A stretch of 29,484 nt of DNA, taken from contig PIYJ01000002.1 in NCBI GenBank assembly GCA_003601725.1, positions 1-29,484 of the forward strand. Reading direction: 5' to 3'. This DNA comes from Candidatus Bathyarchaeota archaeon. Its GTDB lineage: Archaea > Thermoproteota > Bathyarchaeia > Bathyarchaeales > DTEX01. Below, in pieces: positions 22,420-29,484 of this stretch (positions are counted from its first letter, which is position 1; each line of letters starts with the position of its first letter). Under the pieces are notes generated by a model, which did no database searches, was not told where the DNA came from, and was given only the letters and a program-made list of their open reading frames with translations. The position numbers and the translations under genes are program-made.

Positions 22420-23583
22420 ATGGAAGTGAAAACTTTGAAGATTATTGATATTGAGACGATAATTTTTAAATATAAATCTCAAATCGGCAGCGACATAGCG
22501 GGGCACGCTCACCCATCGGAGGAGCATGATGCTTATCAGTCTTTGACTAGAATCGTCACCGATGAAGGTGTAGATGGATTCTGCTTCGGCGGAAACAAGA
22601 AAATAAACGATCGGATAATAAAGCCCGCCTTGATCGGAAAGAACCCGATGGACAGAGAGAAGATCTGGCAGTATCTCTACCGTGACCTTCAAGGATCCCG
22701 GGGGCTGATAAGCGACAGGCAGCTCGCCGTCATAGATATGGCTCTATGGGACTTCGCGGGGAGATACCTCAACATGCCAGTATACAAGCTTCTAGGCGGC
22801 TACAGAGAAAAAGTGAAGGCTTATGCCAGCACGATGGTTGGAGATGAGATTGAAGGCGGACTGAACAGCCTCGAGGCATACGCGGATTTCGCTGAGAAGC
22901 TCGTCAAACAGGGATACAAAGCGATAAAGCTGCACACATGGTTCCCGCCGATAGAATGGGCTCCCAATCCGGAGATGGATATCGCAGCATGCAGAGCCGT
23001 ACGCGAAGCCGTGGGAGAAGACATCGCCCTTATGCTTGACTGTTATCACAGCTACAATCGTGAAGAAGCCTTATACATAGGAAGAGAACTCGAAAAGCTC
23101 GGTTTCTACTGGTTCGAGGAGCCCATGGATGAACATAACATTTCAGCCTACGTATGGCTAGCGGAGAATCTGGAGATACCCATCCTAGGGCCTGAAACAC
23201 TAGAAGGAAAGATCTGGACGAGGCTTGACTGGATCCTAAGCGGAGCTGCAGACATGATCAGAGGCGGCGTGATGGATGTCGGAGGTATAACTCCGCTTAT
23301 GAAGCTTGTTCACCTATGCGAGGCCTTCGGCGTGAGGCTGGAGCTCCATGGAGCCCACCCGGGGAATCTTCAAGTTTTAGGGGCGATGGGGATTCCTGGG
23401 GAGTATGTGGAGAGAGGAATGCTTCATCCATTGCTTGATTATGAGTCGAGTACGCCTTGGCTTAAGGAGAAGATTGACCCTATGGACGGCGATGGATACG
23501 TGCGTATATCTCAGAAGCCGGGGCTTGGAATGGAGATTGACTGGAAATTCATTGAGGAAAACAGGGTTGACGATGACAAATAG
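22420..23583 (+). CDS. Mandelate racemase/enolase-superfamily sugar-acid dehydratase
   Basis: The 387-residue protein has the two-domain enolase-superfamily layout. The N-terminal capping domain ends at QLAVIDMALWDFAGRYLNMPVYKLLGG (about 101-127), and a beta-barrel follows. Metal ligands are D207 (LMLDCYHSY), E233 (WFEEPM) and E259 (LGPETLEG). The general base region on strand 2 reads K170-L-H172 rather than the K-x-K of mandelate racemase. Asp286 (VMDVGG) and His310 (LELHGAHPG) form the strand 6/7 dyad that abstracts a proton. Members dehydrate aldonic or aldaric acids to 2-keto-3-deoxy acids; the KxH variant and the conserved dyad favour dehydration over racemisation. The exact sugar is unknown. 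The MFS transporter gene follows 208 bases later and may supply the substrate. It ends before a T-rich terminator at 23624. Confidence 0.82.
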   Translation: MEVKTLKIIDIETIIFKYKSQIGSDIAGHAHPSEEHDAYQSLTRIVTDEGVDGFCFGGNKKINDRIIKPALIGKNPMDREKIWQYLYRDLQGSRGLISDRQLAVIDMALWDFAGRYLNMPVYKLLGGYREKVKAYASTMVGDEIEGGLNSLEAYADFAEKLVKQGYKAIKLHTWFPPIEWAPNPEMDIAACRAVREAVGEDIALMLDCYHSYNREEALYIGRELEKLGFYWFEEPMDEHNISAYVWLAENLEIPILGPETLEGKIWTRLDWILSGAADMIRGGVMDVGGITPLMKLVHLCEAFGVRLELHGAHPGNLQVLGAMGIPGEYVERGMLHPLLDYESSTPWLKEKIDPMDGDGYVRISQKPGLGMEIDWKFIEENRVDDDK

Positions 23584-23623
23584 TGAACTCTGAATTCTGC
23601 TGAGGTTCAAAGGATTTTTCATC

Positions 23624-23634
23624 TTTATTTTTTT
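23624..23634 (+). terminator. T-rich terminator after the dehydratase gene
   Basis: TTTATTTTTTT occurs about 40 bases after the stop at 23583, fitting archaeal oligo-T termination. It argues that the MFS gene has its own promoter. Confidence 0.45.
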
Positions 23635-23791
23635 GCTTAAAAGTCTCTATGGATGTTCTTCCCTGCTTCTACGAGGAGATGCTTCCATTTCTGAACGCTA
23701 AGCTTATCATCTGGAAAGTGAGATGAATACAGAACAAGCGAATCGGAGAGAATTGAGAGTTCTAAGAGCACCGTAGAGGAACCCGAAAACA

Positions 23792-25000
23792 TTGAGTAGA
23801 CTTAAAGATTTCCTTAAGGCTCAAAGCCGCAATTTCCGAGTGATCATTGTTAGGGGGCTCTTTGCAAATTTCGCTGGAGGCCTAACTCAGAACTATACAT
23901 CTATTTATGTTGTGGAGCTCGGCGCTGATCCGGTGGAGCTTGGAAGCTTAAGAAGCATCGGGGATCTCGTGAATATCTTCCTCTCTGCACCTATAGGCTG
24001 GTTTGCCGACCGTTACGGCTTAAAAAAGCTATATATACTCGGCTTGATTTTGGAGATGCTTGTTCCCTTAGGATATGCTCTTTCTTGGAACTGGCAGATG
24101 ATCGTTATACCCTTGATCCTTTTCTCAACGACCATGGTGCTCACCTATCCGATTCAAAGAATTCTACTTGCAAATGCCTTGAAAAGAGAGGATAGGGCAA
24201 CGGGGTTCGGAATCTTCAGCAGCATAAGCCAGATACCTCTGATCTTCGCTCCCATCATAGCCGGGGTGATCGTGACATCGCTTGGCGGGATCTCAGTAGC
24301 AGCGATTAAGCCTCTTTACTGGATCAGCTTCATAATCCTTTCATCGACGCTTCTTTTTGTCTATCGAGGACTCAAGGAACCCAAGGCTAAGCTAACAGAG
24401 TATGGGGAGGGATTTCTCAAAGGATTTTTAGAATTAGCAGGCAGAAAAGAGGTTAGGAAATGGCTTATGATAGAGATTCTCGGGTCATTTACGTTCGGCT
24501 CCACCATGCCGTTCATAATGGTCTATGCTGTTCAAGTTAAACATGCAGACGCGATGATCTTGGGATTTATGGGCTCAGCGCTGAACATAGTCTCAATCCT
24601 CACATCCATACCTGTTGGGCAAATCGGGGATAGAATAGGAAGGAAAAAGACTATCCTACTTTTGAGACCCGCCCTCTACGCTTCTTACCTTCTACTCGTA
24701 GCCGCCCCGAGCCCTGAGATCTTAATATTATCCTTCGCTCTGAGAGGGTTGCTCTGGAGCACCTTTAACGTGTGGGTCTCGATGCAGATGGAGATCGTTC
24801 CCGCCGATCAGAGGGGAAGATGGGTGGGAACAATCAATACCCTTAGAAGCATAGTCAGAGTCCCCGCCCCGATTATCGGCGGATTGCTCTGGACATACAT
24901 AGATCCCTCAGTTCCCTTCATACTGCTCGTCGCGGTGGATCTCCTAATCAGAATGCCAATCTTGTTCACTATCCCTGAAACCCTAAGACGTTCTCAATGA
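23792..25000 (+). CDS. Major facilitator superfamily transporter
   Basis: The 402-residue protein is strongly hydrophobic with about twelve predicted membrane helices. The MFS cytoplasmic loop motif appears twice: GWFADRYGLKKLY between helices 2 and 3, and GQIGDRIGRKKTILL between helices 8 and 9. This gives the usual 6+6 arrangement. The central loop (about 190-220) is charged. It resembles efflux and sugar-type MFS members but I cannot assign a substrate. Start is TTG at 23792 with GAGGA 11 bases upstream; no ATG in frame lies before the first helix (FRVIIVRGLFANFAGG). By position after the sugar-acid dehydratase it may import sugar acids or oligosaccharides, but it is separated from that gene by a terminator. 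It converges with the transketolase genes. Confidence 0.88.
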   Translation: MSRLKDFLKAQSRNFRVIIVRGLFANFAGGLTQNYTSIYVVELGADPVELGSLRSIGDLVNIFLSAPIGWFADRYGLKKLYILGLILEMLVPLGYALSWNWQMIVIPLILFSTTMVLTYPIQRILLANALKREDRATGFGIFSSISQIPLIFAPIIAGVIVTSLGGISVAAIKPLYWISFIILSSTLLFVYRGLKEPKAKLTEYGEGFLKGFLELAGRKEVRKWLMIEILGSFTFGSTMPFIMVYAVQVKHADAMILGFMGSALNIVSILTSIPVGQIGDRIGRKKTILLLRPALYASYLLLVAAPSPEILILSFALRGLLWSTFNVWVSMQMEIVPADQRGRWVGTINTLRSIVRVPAPIIGGLLWTYIDPSVPFILLVAVDLLIRMPILFTIPETLRRSQ

Positions 25001-25082
25001 AACCGTCAAAATATCCAGGTAAAATAAAAGACCCGAGAGGATTCATGTTGAGCTGTCGTTAAGTCCAATTAGACAGCCCGCT

Positions 25083-26024
25083 TTACTGGTCTTTTCTTTT
25101 CACTGCGCGTTGAGCTGCCTCAACAATGTCTTTTATGCTCATTCCGTAATGATCCAGGAGCTCTTCATAGTTCAACGATGTCTCAGTGAAAGTGTCACGG
25201 ACGCCTATTCGTTCAAGAACCGCAGGGCATTTCGCTCCTAATGCCTCTGCAACTGCTCCGCCTAGTCCCCCTATGATGGAGTGATCCTCAGCGGTAACGA
25301 GGGCTCCGGTTTCCGCTGCGAGCTTCCATACCAGCTCAGCGTCTAAAGGTTTAATCGTGGACATGTCAACTACGTAGGCATCTATTCCCTCCTTTGCAAG
25401 TTTCTCAGCTGCCTCCAAGCATCGTGAAACCATCACCCCGCTCGCTATTAGCGCAACGTCGCTTCCGTCACGTAGAACCGCGGCTTTCCCAATCTTCACC
25501 TCGTAGCCCTCATCGAACAAGACTGGCACTTCAGTCCGGCTGACCCGCAGATAAACAGGCCCCTCATGCTCGGCTACTGCAGGCACCATCTTTCTCGCTT
25601 CCACAGCGTCAGCCACCTCGACAACCGTCATGTTCGGCATAGACCGCATAACTGCGATGTCACATTCAACATGATGCGTCGGGCCGTCCTTAAAGTTTGA
25701 CAGGCCCGAGTAGGAGCCGACTAGCTTCACGTTCGTATTCGCATAGGCGACGCATGTCCGTATCTGCTCAGCTGCTCTTAGAAAGAGAACCGCGAAGGTA
25801 TTTGCGAAGGGGATCATCCCGCCTAATGCAAGTCCCGCAGCAACGTCAACCATCGCCTGCTCAGTGATGCCTACGTTGAAGAATCTCTCTGGAAACTTCT
25901 CTGCGAAGAATCCCGTCTGAACCGATGATGAGACATCTGCAACTACAACTGCGACATCCGGATTCTCAGCGCCATAATCCGCTAAGGCCTGACCGTATGC
26001 TTTTCGGATCGACATCTTCTTCAT
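25083..26024 (-). CDS. Transketolase, C-terminal subunit (split archaeal type)
   Basis: Transketolase moves two-carbon units between ketoses and aldoses using thiamine diphosphate. Here it is split into two genes as is usual in archaea. This 313-residue part has the pyrimidine-binding domain, with the catalytic Glu55 in FFNVGITEQAMVDVAAGLA that activates thiamine. A GPTHHVECDIAVMRSMPNM segment follows, then the C-terminal domain with VVDMSTIKPLD and TAEDHSIIGGLGGAVAEAL. It starts at ATG 26024, overlapping the TGA of the N-terminal subunit by 4 bases, so the two are made together and form the working heterotetramer. Function: pentose synthesis from fructose-6-phosphate and glyceraldehyde-3-phosphate, since archaea lacking the oxidative pathway still need ribose and erythrose phosphates. 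A DXS-like activity is unlikely given the split. Confidence 0.9.
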   Translation of the reverse strand: MKKMSIRKAYGQALADYGAENPDVAVVVADVSSSVQTGFFAEKFPERFFNVGITEQAMVDVAAGLALGGMIPFANTFAVLFLRAAEQIRTCVAYANTNVKLVGSYSGLSNFKDGPTHHVECDIAVMRSMPNMTVVEVADAVEARKMVPAVAEHEGPVYLRVSRTEVPVLFDEGYEVKIGKAAVLRDGSDVALIASGVMVSRCLEAAEKLAKEGIDAYVVDMSTIKPLDAELVWKLAAETGALVTAEDHSIIGGLGGAVAEALGAKCPAVLERIGVRDTFTETSLNYEELLDHYGMSIKDIVEAAQRAVKRKDQ

Positions 26025-26866
26025 TGCTTCGGAAACCTCCTCCTCAATTCTGAAACTGCCTGAGCGAATTCTTCATCATTCGGCGGTCTCCCATGCCACG
26101 CAGCTTTGTTCTCCATGAATGAGACTCCTCTCCCCTTCGTTGTGTGAGCTATGATCGCAGTAGGCTTGTTACGAATCTCCTTCGCCATGTCAAGAGCATC
26201 CAAGACCTCCCTCATATTGTTTCCATCAATCTCAATAGTGGCAAAATTGAACGCCTTCCACTTATCCACAAGCGAATCCAACGGAAGAATCTCATGCACA
26301 GGCCCATCTAACTGGACGTGATTATGATCCACGATGACCGTTAGCTCCGACAGCCGATACTTACTCGCTATCATCGCTCCCTCCCAAAGAACTCCGCACT
26401 GACACTCCCCATCCCCCACCAGTACGTAAACATCATAGCTGAGATTCTTGATCCGAGCGGCCAGACATAGACCTGCTCCAACAGCAATTCCATGCCCCTC
26501 CATTCCAGTAGTCATATCTACGCCGGGGGTCTTCAACCTGTCAGGGTGACCCTGAAGGCGGCCGCCTATGTGACCCCATGTTTGAAGCTCCTCTCTGGGA
26601 AAGAATCCCCGTCTGGCAAGGGCGGCGTAAAGAAGCGAGCAGGCATGTCCCTTGCTCAGTATGAAGCGATCCCGCTCCTCCCAGTCTGGTCTTTTCGGGT
26701 CAATCCTGAGCTGATGGAAGATGAGGGCCGTGATGATTTCGGATGCAGATAAAGATCCGCCGGGATGACCCGCCTTCCTTCTATAGATCATCCCCAAGGC
26801 ATCTAGCCGGAGCTCCTGCGCGATCTCATCCAGTTCTCTTACCAATCGTTCCGGGTGATATGTCAC
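26021..26866 (-). CDS. Transketolase, N-terminal subunit (split archaeal type)
   Basis: This 281-residue subunit binds the thiamine diphosphate phosphates and magnesium. It has GHPGGSLSASEI (33-44), the SKGHACSLLYAAL helix, GRLQGHPDRLKTPGVDMTTGMEGHGIAVGAGLCLA, and the classic GDG motif at 151-153 followed by Asn182 in VIVDHNHVQLDG. The 281-residue length matches other archaeal N-terminal subunits. The start is GTG at 26866, with GAGGG (26878-26874 on the minus strand) seven bases before it. It is first in the two-gene transketolase operon and overlaps the C-terminal subunit by 4 bases. Upstream DNA to the THUMP gene stop is only 93 bases and includes an AT-rich promoter-like stretch near 26895-26910. 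Confidence 0.92.
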   Translation of the reverse strand: MTYHPERLVRELDEIAQELRLDALGMIYRRKAGHPGGSLSASEIITALIFHQLRIDPKRPDWEERDRFILSKGHACSLLYAALARRGFFPREELQTWGHIGGRLQGHPDRLKTPGVDMTTGMEGHGIAVGAGLCLAARIKNLSYDVYVLVGDGECQCGVLWEGAMIASKYRLSELTVIVDHNHVQLDGPVHEILPLDSLVDKWKAFNFATIEIDGNNMREVLDALDMAKEIRNKPTAIIAHTTKGRGVSFMENKAAWHGRPPNDEEFAQAVSELRRRFPKQ

Positions 26867-26959
26867 ACTTTTTCCCTCATATCAAAGTTAAGGATGATAA
26901 AGATAAGCATTAACATGCATTCCAGCAAAATAGGAGCATACCCTCTTGTTGTTTTTAAA

Positions 26960-28045
26960 TCAAGGATTCTCCATTACGTTTTGCAGAGCAAAGGAGATCC
27001 CGATAAGGGCAGATGAGGCAGCATACTCCGTTGACAAAGTGATTCCTGGGCAGAGATCCACAATGAAGTCTGCGAATCGGAAGAGTCCCTTTGGAATGCC
27101 TTCCCTAGATCCAAATAAAAGATTGATCCGCCCAGATTTCTTTAAGAAGAGATCTGCTATTTCGTTGGCTATCTTCGAAAATTTTTCTCCTTCAGGCTCG
27201 AATATTATCTTCGGCTCAGATCTTCGATCTCGGATGAGCTGATATAGATCCTGAACGAGAACCTCTACTCGTCTCGGCCTATGCGCGTAGGTTCTGCGTT
27301 GAATCCGATATCTCGAATCGATTCCTTCGAATATTCCATTCATAAACCATCCTAGTTGCCTGGCATCACATGCTCCCGTCGTGCCTATGACGAGTTCTCC
27401 TACCTCAAACATTTGAACCGCTCTTCCAATCCTTGAACCCATAGACTTCGCAGATTTCGCATCTCCGAGATAAGGCATCTGTATAACTGAGGCCTTAGAG
27501 AAGAACGTTCTTACTTCCTGTTTTCCCGGCTTCATTTTCTTCCAGACCTCTGCACCGTCGAGGATTCCAACGGCAGCCTTGTCATCGACGATCTCAATCC
27601 ACACGATCTTTTCGGGACGATCAAGATTGACAGATGCATCTATTCTTTCAAGGATAGCTGAGCCGACCTTGCAATTAACATCAACGCTTCTGTAGGGGTG
27701 ATGCCCACGCCTCACGGTTCTAACGGCGAATGTGACTTCAGGATCCAAGATCTCAGACGCCACTTTCACAGCTGCTTTTACAATGCTTTTCATCGATGCC
27801 TCTGTGCTTATCCTAGAAGCCAAAACCCGTTCAGCTTCAGGGATCTCCCTCTCGATCCTTTCTGCGATTTGAAGCTTCTCGTTCTCATCTTGAAGGGTAA
27901 CAATTACGATTCCCGGATAGCCAGAAGGCTTCGGGTTAACGTCGCCCTTGAAACCTAGCTCTTCTATCCTGGAAGCTGCAACGTTCTCCAGTCCGATGGG
28001 CGTCTTAATTATCAGATCTATTCTTTGATTGGAAGCTTTGTTCAA
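26960..28045 (-). CDS. THUMP-domain SPOUT-type RNA methylase (COG1818 type)
   Basis: The 361-residue protein probably methylates a structured RNA (tRNA or rRNA) using SAM. The N-terminal part (about 1-165) reads as a THUMP RNA-binding domain: IDLIIKTPIGLENVAASRIEELGF, a middle ferredoxin-like section, then TFAVRTVRRGHHPYRSVDVN and IWIEIVDDKAAVGILDGAEVW. The C-terminal part (about 200-361) looks like a SPOUT knot, with VIGTTGACDARQLGWF and the end pattern GSREGIPKGLFRFADFIVDLCPGITLSTEYAA. This SREGIP...DLCPG...STEYAA signature is what I recall for archaeal SPOUT-family RNA methylases. The RNA target is unknown. The start is TTG at 28045; no in-frame ATG is available. It is on the same strand as the zinc-ribbon gene, 96 bases downstream of it. 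Confidence 0.8.
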   Translation of the reverse strand: MNKASNQRIDLIIKTPIGLENVAASRIEELGFKGDVNPKPSGYPGIVIVTLQDENEKLQIAERIEREIPEAERVLASRISTEASMKSIVKAAVKVASEILDPEVTFAVRTVRRGHHPYRSVDVNCKVGSAILERIDASVNLDRPEKIVWIEIVDDKAAVGILDGAEVWKKMKPGKQEVRTFFSKASVIQMPYLGDAKSAKSMGSRIGRAVQMFEVGELVIGTTGACDARQLGWFMNGIFEGIDSRYRIQRRTYAHRPRRVEVLVQDLYQLIRDRRSEPKIIFEPEGEKFSKIANEIADLFLKKSGRINLLFGSREGIPKGLFRFADFIVDLCPGITLSTEYAASSALIGISFALQNVMENP

Positions 28046-28141
28046 CGCGGATCACTCATAACAAAATAGAGGCGGATGGAAGATTTATCCTTCGTTTGGA
28101 AAAAATCCGGAGGATTTCCAGATCTTTTCAATGAATTCCTG

Positions 28142-28387
28142 TTAGAAAGTATAATCAACCCGGTTGGGACGCCATCTTCTCAAGGCTTCCACAGCTCGAG
28201 TTGCCACAGCTCGAGTTGCACTTCGAGGAACAGGAAATTCATAATCACAGTTTGGGCATCGAACCATATCGCAGCTAAGATTAGAAGATAGCCTCTGACA
28301 TCCTTGACATGAAACCGCCCTTGCATAGAGAATGTCAAATTGGTAGCCGCATTTAGGACAGGTTATTGAACGCTGCTTGTAGGACAT
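28142..28387 (-). CDS. Small zinc-ribbon protein of unknown function
   Basis: The 81-residue protein has three CxxC pairs: C10/C13 in TCPKCGYQFDI, C27/C30 in SCQGCQR and C44/C47 in RCPNCDYEFPV, plus C39. This is enough for at least one and probably two zinc knuckles. The first and last pairs look like a split zinc ribbon of the kind found in archaeal nucleic-acid-binding or adaptor proteins. The tail is basic (EALRRWRPNR). I do not recognise a named family. The region after the last pair contains a perfect 15-bp tandem duplication that repeats residues TRAVA. Start is ATG 28387. Its first 25 bases overlap the end of an uncalled open frame from upstream. No strong Shine-Dalgarno sequence. Confidence 0.65.
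   Translation of the reverse strand: MSYKQRSITCPKCGYQFDILYARAVSCQGCQRLSSNLSCDMVRCPNCDYEFPVPRSATRAVATRAVEALRRWRPNRVDYTF
28189..28218. repeat. 15-bp perfect tandem duplication inside the zinc-ribbon gene
   Basis: ccacagctcgagttg occurs twice head to tail (28189-28203 and 28204-28218). The unit is a multiple of three, so the frame is kept and five residues are repeated in the protein tail. Confidence 0.85.
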
Positions 28388-28540
28388 AGTCTTTCATCCT
28401 TCAAGCTTGCTTCTAAGATATTTTCAACCTCGTCAAGTTTAAACGTTTCCTTACATGAAAAGCCAAGAGCCTCTGAAGATTCCCGCTAAAAATAGGGAAA
28501 CCATGAAATCCAAGTTCGGATGTGTAATCTGACGAACCAT
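28363..28540 (-). pseudogene. Possible small gene broken by a one-base frameshift
   Basis: On the minus strand ATG 28540 opens a frame (MVRQITHPNLDFMVSLFLA) that stops at 28451. An overlapping frame 28485-28363 with no start codon reads ESSEALGFSCKETFKLDEVE and then continues to TAA at 28363 with a charged, protein-like composition. The two join into one about 58-residue protein if one G is removed from the GGG at 28481-28483 (as complement). The joined frame would overlap the zinc-ribbon start by 25 bases, like an operon pair. I do not recognise the family. It could be a real pseudogene, a sequencing error in a G run, or chance. Confidence 0.3.
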
Positions 28541-28770
28541 ACGTCTCCTAAAGACCAGCAGAGGATAGATCTCTTATCTGTATGGCTTACATATCTTAGA
28601 CATACCAGTGTAAAACGGAATTATAATGAAAAAGATTTTTCTCACATATTCCTGATCATAGTCTTTCTGAACATCACGCTTCCGGTAGAGACTATCGAAG
28701 ACGAAGCCGCGGCCTTAAAATTTGTTTTTCTCTTTTTATAAATGAATTCATGCTGGATAGTTCAGGGTTT
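28541..28770. other. Intergenic region before the methyltransferase gene end
   Basis: The stretch from 28388 to 28770 has no confident gene. Apart from the possible frameshifted frame at 28363-28540 it holds AT-rich DNA and a T-rich tract at 28721-28739. No tRNA, hairpin array or repeat stands out. A 73-codon plus-strand frame across it has random composition and no ribosome binding site. Confidence 0.4.
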
Positions 28771-29268
28771 TTAAATCTTATAGAGATACAGGGTGTGAGT
28801 GTGTAACGGTCCTCCGGGTAACTTTACCACATTGATTGGCTGAAGAAGCCTTAAGGGATAATCATGAACTAGAATCTTTGTTCCTTTCGCGCATTCGGCG
28901 AGTATTTTGTTTGTAAGCCTCTCAGTCACCAGCGGGCTGGGATAGATGTAAATCACGTCGAACCTGGAAAGATCAGCTGAGAACAGATCTGAATGAACTA
29001 TCTCGATTAGCTCTTGCAGACCAGCTGACCTGATTCTTCTTCGAGCTATCTGGACAAGCATGGGGTTAATCTCAAATCCGACGCTGAAAACGCGGAATCT
29101 TTCAGCCGCTCTTAACAGTACAGCGCCGTCTCCGCATCCAAGATCAGCGAAGACCTCTTTTCCGTCTAGTTCTGCAGCCTCAAGAGCCTTATCAATCACC
29201 TGTATGGGGCTGCGTAGATATGGGAATTCTGAGAGAATCCTCACGATGGCTAGCTGCAATCTTCCCAT
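28771..29268 (-). CDS. Class I SAM-dependent methyltransferase, similar to archaeal protein lysine methyltransferase aKMT
   Basis: The 165-residue protein has the SAM-binding motif FADLGCGDGAVLL at 40-52, an acidic residue ending strand 2 (SVGFEINPMLVQIARRR), a VHSDLF motif and strand 4 VIYIYPSPLV. The terminal pattern HTHTLYLYKI resembles the NHTVYLYVI end of Sulfolobus aKMT, a broad-specificity protein lysine methyltransferase related to DOT1. The short length without an added substrate domain also matches. Hence protein lysine methylation (chromatin proteins, replication proteins) is likely but not proven; other small-molecule or RNA targets are possible. The start ATG 29268 directly abuts a GGAGG, closer than ideal, so a TTG three codons later is also conceivable. 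No neighbours hint at its substrate. Confidence 0.75.
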   Translation of the reverse strand: MGRLQLAIVRILSEFPYLRSPIQVIDKALEAAELDGKEVFADLGCGDGAVLLRAAERFRVFSVGFEINPMLVQIARRRIRSAGLQELIEIVHSDLFSADLSRFDVIYIYPSPLVTERLTNKILAECAKGTKILVHDYPLRLLQPINVVKLPGGPLHTHTLYLYKI

Positions 29269-29430
29269 CCTCCATATGGAGCAGTGCCATCGAGAATCAT
29301 CCGAAAAAGCCGAAGCTCCCTTCTACTTTTAAATTTATCGCAGAGATAAAAAATATTCTATGCAAGAATATAAGTCCGAGTTAACTCGTTTGGATTTAAG
29401 GCCCGATCTTTTCTTCTTTGTGATTGAAAA

Positions 29431-29484
29431 ATGAGTTTTAACCAAAAAGAGGATTATGAAAAATCTGCTAGGGGCCTCTTTGTA
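29431..29484 (+). CDS. Possible start of a plus-strand gene, cut by window edge
   Basis: ATG 29431 begins an open frame MSFNQKEDYEKSARGLFV that runs off the window. AT-rich DNA upstream, including ataaaaaatatt at 29346-29357, could hold a promoter. Eighteen codons are too few to identify a family. Confidence 0.35.
   Translation, partial: MSFNQKEDYEKSARGLFV

Noticed and set aside
28076..28291. 71-codon plus-strand frame across the zinc-ribbon gene
   Set aside because: Most of it is antisense to the zinc-ribbon gene, which has clear CxxC pairs; the Ser-rich repeat is the shadow of the 15-bp duplication.
28520..28741. 73-codon plus-strand frame in the intergenic region
   Set aside because: No ribosome binding site, random composition and no recognisable motif.
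29270..29281. 12-bp palindrome CTCCATATGGAG at the methyltransferase start
   Set aside because: It arises largely from the GGAGG ribosome-binding sequence and ATG overlap; no second copy or operator arrangement is seen.
1..29484. Search for CRISPR arrays, insertion sequences, integrase or toxin-antitoxin genes
   Set aside because: No periodic repeat array, transposase motif, terminal inverted repeat pair or att-like duplication next to the tRNA was found.

Overview
The window reads as a chromosomal stretch of an uncultured, anaerobic, probably thermophilic or mesothermophilic archaeon. A Bathyarchaeia-like member of Thermoproteota is my best guess, but no phylogenetic marker here proves it. 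The archaeal signs are tetrahydromethanopterin-type cofactor genes (beta-RFAP synthase plus a dihydropteroate-synthase-like partner), an endonuclease Q, a split two-subunit transketolase, a THUMP/SPOUT RNA methylase, an aKMT-like methyltransferase, TATA-box promoters with short or no leaders, and a tRNA interrupted by bulge-helix-bulge introns. I see no mobile element, CRISPR array, rRNA or phage gene.

Layout. 1-202 is the start of a DUF1464 gene (minus). An intergenic region follows with a TATA box and two phased palindromes, then a PTPS/QueD enzyme (plus). This gene converges on a two-gene pterin operon, dihydropteroate-synthase-like then beta-RFAP synthase (minus, 3558-992). The TldD-PmbA peptidase pair follows (minus, 6409-3690). 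A ferredoxin plus tungsten aldehyde oxidoreductase operon runs on the plus strand (6578-8981), then a HAD hydrolase (plus), a glyoxylate/hydroxypyruvate reductase (minus) and an iron-type alcohol dehydrogenase (plus). At 12821-12930 lies a tRNA-Arg(UCG) with two introns. From 13160 to 17783 there is a glycerol catabolic module: GlpA-like dehydrogenase, GlpB-like flavoprotein and DUF1667 protein on plus, facing glycerol kinase on minus. From 17918 to 25000 come a GH20 hexosaminidase (minus), an Asp-box sialidase-like protein, endonuclease Q, an enolase-superfamily sugar-acid dehydratase and an MFS transporter. The right end carries the split transketolase, a THUMP/SPOUT methylase, a zinc-ribbon protein, a possible frameshifted small gene, an aKMT-like methyltransferase and the first codons of another gene.

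How the genes fit together. The theme is heterotrophic carbon use: glycerol to dihydroxyacetone phosphate, amino-sugar glycan trimming, sugar-acid dehydration, hydroxypyruvate/glyoxylate reduction, pentose rearrangement by transketolase, and ferredoxin-linked aldehyde oxidation. The pterin genes supply the C1 carrier. Functional links between these blocks are inferred from content and adjacency only.

The most distinctive observations are: (1) the tRNA-Arg(UCG) with an 11-nt intron at position 29/30 and a 22-nt intron at 37/38, each fitting a bulge-helix-bulge, with the two splice folds sharing nucleotides; (2) an AOR-family enzyme in which the first cluster cysteine is Asp; (3) paired palindromic operators 20 bp apart just after a TATA box; (4) an archaeal GlpA/GlpB/DUF1667/GlpK module; (5) a possible one-base frameshift in an uncalled small gene near 28.4 kb.
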